Shown here: positions 7,594 through 10,410 of the stretch, one piece after another
Position numbering within the stretch: position 1 is the first letter of the stretch
Layout of the letters: each line of letters starts with the position of its first letter
Source of the DNA: an uncultured Clostridium sp.
Lineage (GTDB): Bacteria > Bacillota > Clostridia > TANB77 > CAG-508
Assembly: GCA_958413095.1 (NCBI GenBank)
Contig: CATYUF010000052.1
Span: 1 to 10,410, forward strand
DNA: 10,410 bases
Reading direction: 5' to 3'
Notes under the pieces: model-generated
Told to the model about the DNA's origin: nothing
What the model saw: only the letters and a program-made list of their open reading frames with translations
Databases searched by the model: none
Program-made: the position numbers and the translations under genes

Positions 7594-8526
7594 TTATTCT
7601 TCGCCTTTTATATTGTCTTCAACTTCTTTATTGTTTTCAAGATGTATATCATGTACTTTCATATAATATGGTTGAATATCTAAAAAACTATCCATATATA
7701 CAATGTTTCCATTTACATCTTGTGTTTTTAAATTCGGGAAAGTTTTTATCATTTTTCTATCTCCCCAAAATTTATATATAAAATCTGCTAGTTTAGGATT
7801 TTGATTATATATTTCATCATATCTTTTTGATATAGTTTCTTTATTTGGTACATTTATATTGTTTTTTTCTATCATTCTTACTTTAAAAAAGTCTATTGCA
7901 AATCCTGTTGCTACACAATCTACTAATAACAACACTGTAACAGTAATTATAAAAGCTTTTAAAGATTTATATGTTTTAAATTTACTTTTAACCCAATTAA
8001 TTAATTTATCTACCTTAGGATTTAAAGATGCAATTAAATAAATTGCAAGAAATCCCCAAAATACTGAAAATAGTATACATATTCTACCATTAATATTAAA
8101 TGGCATATTTGAATAATCCCACCATTTTACTCCTAACATTAATTCGCCAAATAAACTAACTAAATATTCTGTAATAGATCCAACTATAAACCCTCCTATA
8201 AATAATGCATTATATTTTTTAGGAAATTTATGAAGGAATATAATCATTACTACTGCACCTAATCCATATATTCCACAAAAAGGTCCATATAAAAAGCTTT
8301 GTCTACTTTCCCAGACACCTTTTGTTATCATTCCATATACTGTTTCTATTATATATCCAGCTACACTATATATAATAAAATATGCCAAAATTCTCCATAT
8401 GCTTATGCCATTTATTGTTAATGTTTTCTTTTTATTTTTATTAGACTCTTTCTTTTCCTTTTTACTGTTTTCTATTTTGTTGTTTTCTATGTTTTCTTTA
8501 TCTATTTTTTCTACATTTTCTGCCAT
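7594..8526 (-). CDS. CmpB-like multi-pass membrane protein (putative ABC-transporter type IV family, PF06541)
   Basis: A 310-aa membrane protein. A Lys/Glu/Asn-rich cytoplasmic N-terminus (1-40) precedes about five membrane segments: 45-65, 78-100, 107-130, 147-168 and 190-212. A polar C-terminal region (213-310) follows. Motifs I associate with this Firmicute family are GYIIETVYG at 57-65, ESRQSFLYGPFCGIYGLG at 73-90 and NGRICILFSVFWG at 146-158. Family members are called putative ABC permeases, but no ATPase partner is visible here and the true function is unknown. The start has GGAGG 10 nt upstream. It has its own promoter and lies 76 bp after the LysM/YneA-like gene with no terminator between, so SOS-induced read-through is possible. 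It ends at the shared bidirectional terminator. Confidence 0.82.
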   Translation of the reverse strand: MAENVEKIDKENIENNKIENSKKEKKESNKNKKKTLTINGISIWRILAYFIIYSVAGYIIETVYGMITKGVWESRQSFLYGPFCGIYGLGAVVMIIFLHKFPKKYNALFIGGFIVGSITEYLVSLFGELMLGVKWWDYSNMPFNINGRICILFSVFWGFLAIYLIASLNPKVDKLINWVKSKFKTYKSLKAFIITVTVLLLVDCVATGFAIDFFKVRMIEKNNINVPNKETISKRYDEIYNQNPKLADFIYKFWGDRKMIKTFPNLKTQDVNGNIVYMDSFLDIQPYYMKVHDIHLENNKEVEDNIKGEE

Positions 8527-8555
8527 ATTTATTAATCCTCCCTATTATGAATAAA

Positions 8556-8584
8556 ATTCTAACATATTTGAAATTTATATTCAA
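8556..8584 (-). promoter_or_regulatory. Sigma-A promoter of the CmpB-like gene
   Basis: The -35 is TTGAAT (8579-8584; 4/6), the spacer is 17 bp, and the -10 is TAGAAT (8556-8561; 5/6). A TG one base before the -10 makes it an extended -10 promoter. It lies in the gap after the LysM gene, so the CmpB-like gene can be expressed without SOS induction. Confidence 0.55.
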
Positions 8585-8620
8585 TAGGAATTTTAACTAT
8601 TTTTAATAAATAGGAATTTT
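8583..8620. repeat. Short direct repeat at the end of the LysM gene
   Basis: AATAGGAATTTT occurs at 8583-8594 and again at 8609-8620. The second copy encodes the end of the LysM protein (KIPI) and the first lies just after its stop. This suggests a small local duplication; I see no regulatory meaning. Confidence 0.4.
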
Positions 8621-8899
8621 TAATTTCATTCCTTCACTTAAATCACTTTTTTCTAAATTATTTACTTTTTTTATTTCAAAAATAACATCTCTTATATCTT
8701 TATTTTTAAAATATTTATTTTTCTCTATTTCATTTTTCGCAATACTCCATAAAGAATCTCCATTAAGTACAATTTCTGTTTTATAGTTTTCATTACTATT
8801 TGAATAAGATTTATTGATACATACTATCAACATAATGCTTATTGATATTAATAGTATAACTAGCATTCTAAAAAATTTTGTTTTATTTGTTATTTTCAT
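8603..8899 (-). CDS. yneA: YneA-like SOS cell-division suppressor (TM + LysM)
   Basis: A 98-aa protein with a basic N-terminus, one membrane anchor (about 11-28), a short Ser/Asn linker, and one LysM domain (about 41-97). The LysM starts TEIVLNGDSLWSIA and ends with GMKLKIPIY. Size and layout match Bacillus YneA (about 105 aa), which LexA controls and which blocks septum formation during DNA damage from the outer face of the membrane. The identification rests mainly on the promoter: perfect -35 and -10 hexamers with two LexA-like boxes. AAGGAGG (8907-8913) lies 7 nt before the ATG. In Bacillus yneA is divergent from lexA; no lexA is adjacent here. Short LysM proteins vary greatly in sequence, so another LysM membrane protein under SOS control remains possible. 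Confidence 0.78.
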   Translation of the reverse strand: MKITNKTKFFRMLVILLISISIMLIVCINKSYSNSNENYKTEIVLNGDSLWSIAKNEIEKNKYFKNKDIRDVIFEIKKVNNLEKSDLSEGMKLKIPIY

Positions 8900-8919
8900 A
8901 TTCGTTCCTCCTTATTAAA

Positions 8920-8933
8920 AGAATTTTTGTTCG
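8920..8933 (-). promoter_or_regulatory. LexA/DinR box-like operator 2 (over transcript start)
   Basis: Plus-strand AGAATTTTTGTTCG matches the Gram-positive LexA consensus CGAACnnnnGTTCG at 8 of 10 fixed positions. The right half-site is perfect. It would cover roughly +4 to +17 of the transcript and is centred 31 bp, about three helical turns, from the first box. Confidence 0.6.
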
Positions 8934-8942
8934 TCCGGTTAA

Positions 8943-8971
8943 ATTATATACGAACAAAATTTCTTTGTCAA
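8943..8971 (-). promoter_or_regulatory. Perfect sigma-A promoter of the YneA-like gene
   Basis: The -35 is TTGACA (8966-8971), the spacer is 17 bp, and the -10 is TATAAT (8943-8948). Both hexamers and the spacing match the consensus exactly. The start should be near 8936, giving a leader of about 37 nt. Such a strong promoter covered by operators is typical of a tightly repressed, highly inducible gene. Confidence 0.88.
8951..8964 (-). promoter_or_regulatory. LexA/DinR box-like operator 1 (inside promoter spacer)
   Basis: Plus-strand CGAACAAAATTTCT matches CGAACnnnnGTTCG at 8 of 10 fixed positions. The left half-site is perfect. It fills the spacer between -35 and -10, so a bound repressor would block RNA polymerase. 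Confidence 0.65.
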
Positions 8972-9063
8972 GAGTTTTGCGAAAAAATGTTTTCTTTTAT
9001 TTGTTTTTATTTTCAAGCTAAAAATCTAAAAATAATTGTCATCTACTTTTTCTTCTTGAATAG

Positions 9064-9087
9064 AAAAAATTGATTTCTTCTTCAATT
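9064..9087 (-). terminator. Weak candidate terminator downstream of dpaB
   Basis: On the minus strand, AATTGA, an 8-nt loop, then TCAATT followed by TTTT. The stem is 6 bp with one G-C pair. It lies about 80 bp after the dpaB stop and about 90 bp before the YneA-like promoter. It is the only hairpin with a T run in this gap. Confidence 0.3.
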
Positions 9088-9169
9088 ACAAAAATAAGCA
9101 TTTATAAAAAGCTTTTTGGTTTTATCATAATCTCTGTATTATATATATTCAATTGATTTTTCATTATCT

Positions 9170-9748
9170 TTAAATCAAAATAGGACTAATTTGTTCATTA
9201 TTAAGAGCATACTCTAATGTTTTTATAATATATTCCTCATCAAAAACTATTGAACGAGGTTTTGTTATTGGATTATCTTGCCTAAATGGTACAAAATAAT
9301 AATTTTTTCTATTTAATAATCTTCCTATATTTTCAGCATTTCCACTTAATCCATTATTGGTTGATGGCGCTATTACAAGAGGTCTATTGTTTCTTAAATG
9401 CGATTTTGCAGCCATTGTAGCAGGTGTATCAATAATATCATATGATAATTTAGCCATTGTATTACCTGAACAAGGTGCTATTATCATAATATCAGTCATA
9501 TTTTTTGGCCCTATTGGTTCTGCATCTGTAATTGAATGTATTATGCTATTCCCTGTTATGTTTTCTATTTTTTCAATAAAATCTTTTGCTTTTCCAAATT
9601 TAGTATCTAAGTTATAACTGTTAAAAGACATTATTGGAATTATTTTTGCTCCTGACTTCACTAATAATTTCATTTTAGGAATTACCTTGCTGAAAGTACA
9701 AAAAGAACCTGTAAAAACAAATCCTATTTTTACTCCTTCAAAACTCAA
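9170..9748 (-). CDS. dpaB: Dipicolinate synthase subunit B (flavoprotein)
   Basis: A 192-aa protein that aligns along its whole length with Bacillus SpoVFB (200 aa). Shared motifs include IGFVFTGSFCTF at 8-19, AEPIGPK at 76-82, APCSGNTMAKL at 91-101 (flavoprotein-type binding), TPATMAAKSHLRNNRPLVIA at 108-127, and PFRQDNP at 154-160. With DpaA it makes dipicolinic acid from dihydrodipicolinate in the mother cell; dipicolinate then loads the spore core. The start is a TTG with a very strong AAGGAGG at 9761-9767, 12 nt upstream; no ATG or GTG lies between. Family genes normally follow dpaA directly. Here dpaB stands alone behind a sigma-K-like promoter, and the gene upstream is an unrelated small protein. 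Confidence 0.93.
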   Translation of the reverse strand: MSFEGVKIGFVFTGSFCTFSKVIPKMKLLVKSGAKIIPIMSFNSYNLDTKFGKAKDFIEKIENITGNSIIHSITDAEPIGPKNMTDIMIIAPCSGNTMAKLSYDIIDTPATMAAKSHLRNNRPLVIAPSTNNGLSGNAENIGRLLNRKNYYFVPFRQDNPITKPRSIVFDEEYIIKTLEYALNNEQISPILI

Positions 9749-9815
9749 TTTTAATTCTTACCTCCTTATTAAATTATTTAGGTTTTAAAATGGTTTTACC
9801 TATAACCTTCTCATA

Positions 9816-9842
9816 TATATTATGTTAATTTAAAAATATAGT
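9816..9842 (-). promoter_or_regulatory. Candidate sigma-K (mother-cell) promoter of dpaB
   Basis: On the minus strand an AC (9841-9842), 16 bp, then CATAATATA (9816-9824), matching the B. subtilis sigma-K pattern AC-N16/17-CATAnnnTA. The start would be about 60 nt before the TTG. I see no sigma-A hexamer pair of similar quality there. The DNA is very AT-rich, so a chance match is possible, but late mother-cell control is what dpa genes normally have. Confidence 0.45.
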
Positions 9843-9946
9843 TTAAATTTCTTATTAAGATTTAAAAATTTGTAATCTTATTTTCTGTTTTTACAAATAA
9901 GCAAATAAGTATTAATTAAGCAATTGTGATTTGTCCTATAGAATAT

Positions 9947-9977
9947 AAAAAAAGAATTACTCTATTATAAATAATTC
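9947..9977 (-). terminator. Intrinsic terminator downstream of the 62-aa gene
   Basis: On the minus strand GAATTA pairs with TAATTC (9972-9977 with 9954-9959). A G-U and an A-T pair extend the stem to 8 bp, with an 8-nt loop, followed directly by seven T residues. Because of the T run it is the best site for ending the transcript of the 62-aa gene. Confidence 0.65.
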
Positions 9978-10011
9978 CTCAACATAAAATTGTAATTTGT
10001 ATGATTAATTT

Positions 10012-10044
10012 TAAATGGCTGAAGTAACTTTCTCCAGCCATTTA
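10012..10044 (-). terminator. Strong hairpin just after the 62-aa gene
   Basis: A 13-bp stem (10012-10024 with 10032-10044) and a 7-nt loop, 6 bp after the stop codon. One position is a G-U wobble in the minus-strand transcript but an A-C mismatch in the plus-strand one, so the structure favours the minus strand. It is the most GC-rich hairpin nearby (core GGCTG/CAGCC). Only three T residues follow, so it may protect the 3' end or terminate together with the hairpin at 9947-9977. Confidence 0.6.
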
Positions 10045-10050
10045 TTTTGT

Positions 10051-10239
10051 TTATTTCTTAGTTTCAAATTCACTTCTATATCGCATTCTACGATTAGACT
10101 CGATTTGAGCACTAATTTCTCTCTGCAATTTTTCGAGAGTTTCTGCCGTTGGTCTCATATGTTTCGGCACTTTTACTAATCTAGCAGCCCCATTACTTTT
10201 TTCCATTTCTTTTCTAAGAATTGTACTTATACTGCTCAT
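10051..10239 (-). CDS. Small basic protein of unknown function (62 aa)
   Basis: I do not recognise this protein. It begins with a short helix-like stretch (1-16), has a middle segment with Lys, Pro and Gly (17-31, including VKVPKHMRP), and ends in a probable long amphipathic, charged helix (33-58) with ESNRRMRYRSEF. It is rich in Arg and Lys and has no signal peptide, membrane segment or Cys, so it is likely cytoplasmic; nucleic-acid binding is a guess only. It is very probably expressed: AGGAGG (10247-10252) lies 7 nt before the ATG, the promoter is perfect, and hairpins follow the stop. By hand count 65 of 189 bases are G or C (about 34%), and it uses codons such as CTC, CCG, ACG and CGT that look rarer in its neighbours. 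It appears to be transcribed alone. Confidence 0.75.
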   Translation of the reverse strand: MSSISTILRKEMEKSNGAARLVKVPKHMRPTAETLEKLQREISAQIESNRRMRYRSEFETKK

Positions 10240-10250
10240 AATTTGCCCTC

Positions 10251-10274
10251 CTAATTAGATAGTCAATTAATTAG
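10251..10274 (-). promoter_or_regulatory. Leader stem touching the ribosome binding site of the 62-aa gene
   Basis: CTAATTA and TAATTAG (10251-10257 with 10268-10274) can form a 7-bp stem with a 10-nt loop in the leader. The arm nearer the gene includes the first two bases of AGGAGG. The stem is AT-rich and weak, so a regulatory role is uncertain. Confidence 0.25.
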
Positions 10275-10309
10275 TTTCTAAAATTTGAATATTATCTCTA
10301 ATAGTCTAT

Positions 10310-10338
10310 ATTATACTTATCTTTAGGTTTAATGTCAA
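10310..10338 (-). promoter_or_regulatory. Perfect sigma-A promoter of the 62-aa gene
   Basis: The -35 is TTGACA (10333-10338), the spacer is 17 bp, and the -10 is TATAAT (10310-10315), all matching the consensus exactly. Transcription should begin near 10303, giving a leader of about 64 nt. Confidence 0.85.
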
Positions 10339-10371
10339 CTTACTATCTGTTCATATCAGGGTAATTTCATA

Positions 10372-10394
10372 AAATATTACAATTTGTAATATTT
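10372..10394. repeat. Perfect 23-bp palindrome upstream of the 62-aa gene promoter
   Basis: Two perfect 11-bp arms (AAATATTACAA and its complement) around one central T. A 1-nt centre is unsuitable as a hairpin loop but typical of a dimeric repressor or activator site. It ends 33 bp upstream of the -35. The core TTACAA-T-TTGTAA resembles in a general way operators of winged-helix repressors, but I cannot assign a family. It may serve this gene or one beyond the window. Confidence 0.5.
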
Positions 10395-10410
10395 AATATG
10401 TTATGATAAA

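Larger units (their letters stand above)
9749..10050. other. Gene-free stretch between dpaB and the 62-aa gene
   Basis: No reading frame here has a start with a ribosome binding site. The stretch holds the dpaB ribosome binding site (9761-9767), the sigma-K-like promoter (9816-9842) and two minus-strand hairpins behind the 62-aa gene (9947-9977 and 10012-10044). It also contains an inverted repeat TAAGATT/AATCTTA (9856-9862 with 9874-9880), followed on the plus strand by a T-rich run although no plus-strand gene precedes it. There is no GC-rich structured region that would suggest a riboswitch. Confidence 0.6.

Noticed and set aside
7859..8041. Plus-strand open frame of 60 codons opposite the CmpB-like gene.
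   Set aside because: It lies fully inside a supported membrane-protein gene on the other strand and has no ribosome binding site.
9357..9617. Plus-strand open frame of 86 codons opposite dpaB.
   Set aside because: The opposite strand encodes a protein aligning end to end with SpoVFB; this frame is its shadow.
9803..9830. dif-like sequence: the right half TTATGTTAATT matches the right arm of known dif sites at 10 of 11 positions as I remember them, with a TA-rich centre.
   Set aside because: The left arm (9803-9813) matches poorly and is not complementary to the right arm, and it lies in AT-only promoter DNA over 2 kb from the recombinase. A genome-wide dif search with the local Xer would settle it.
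9856..9892. Hairpin TAAGATT/AATCTTA followed by a T-rich run on the plus strand, resembling a terminator.
   Set aside because: No plus-strand gene lies upstream within 2.4 kb, the stem has one G-C pair, and the surroundings are so AT-rich that such stems are expected by chance.

Overview
The window is very AT-rich DNA from a low-GC, spore-forming Firmicute, most likely a member of the Clostridia. The evidence is strong AGGAGG-type ribosome binding sites, sigma-A promoters, Lys/Asn/Ile-rich proteins, a dipicolinate synthase subunit (endospore-specific) and a LexA/DinR-type SOS promoter. I cannot name the species.

Positions 1-3624 (minus strand) hold a cell-surface polysaccharide cluster. In transcription order it is a GT4 glycosyltransferase, two sister GT2 glycosyltransferases, and the first 185 codons of an O-antigen-ligase/polymerase-like membrane protein that runs off the window. 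The genes are 7-22 bp apart. Just upstream in the same direction (3711-6248) is a class A penicillin-binding protein with all catalytic motifs and a long Asn/Thr-rich C-terminal tail. No terminator separates it from the sugar cluster. Its promoter overlaps the most upstream ATG, so translation probably begins at a TTG 42 bases further in.

Divergent from the PBP is the only plus-strand gene, a complete XerC/XerD-type tyrosine recombinase (6442-7425) with its own sigma-A promoter. It ends at a strong bidirectional terminator shared with the convergent gene for a CmpB-like (PF06541) membrane protein (7594-8526). Upstream of that is a small TM+LysM protein resembling the SOS division inhibitor YneA (8603-8899). 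Its promoter has perfect -35 and -10 hexamers and two LexA-box-like sites, one inside the spacer and one over the start of the transcript. No lexA gene is adjacent.

Next is dpaB/spoVFB (9170-9748), read from a TTG start behind a sigma-K-like promoter, without dpaA next to it. The right edge holds an unrecognised basic 62-aa protein (10051-10239). It has a perfect consensus promoter, a strong ribosome binding site, a perfect 23-bp palindrome upstream and two hairpins downstream.

The window therefore combines cell-envelope synthesis (PBP, sugar polymer), chromosome and DNA-damage functions (Xer recombinase, SOS LysM protein) and sporulation (dpaB). I found no CRISPR array, tRNA, rRNA, insertion sequence or recognisable defence system. 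The least explained part is the 62-aa gene with its palindrome.
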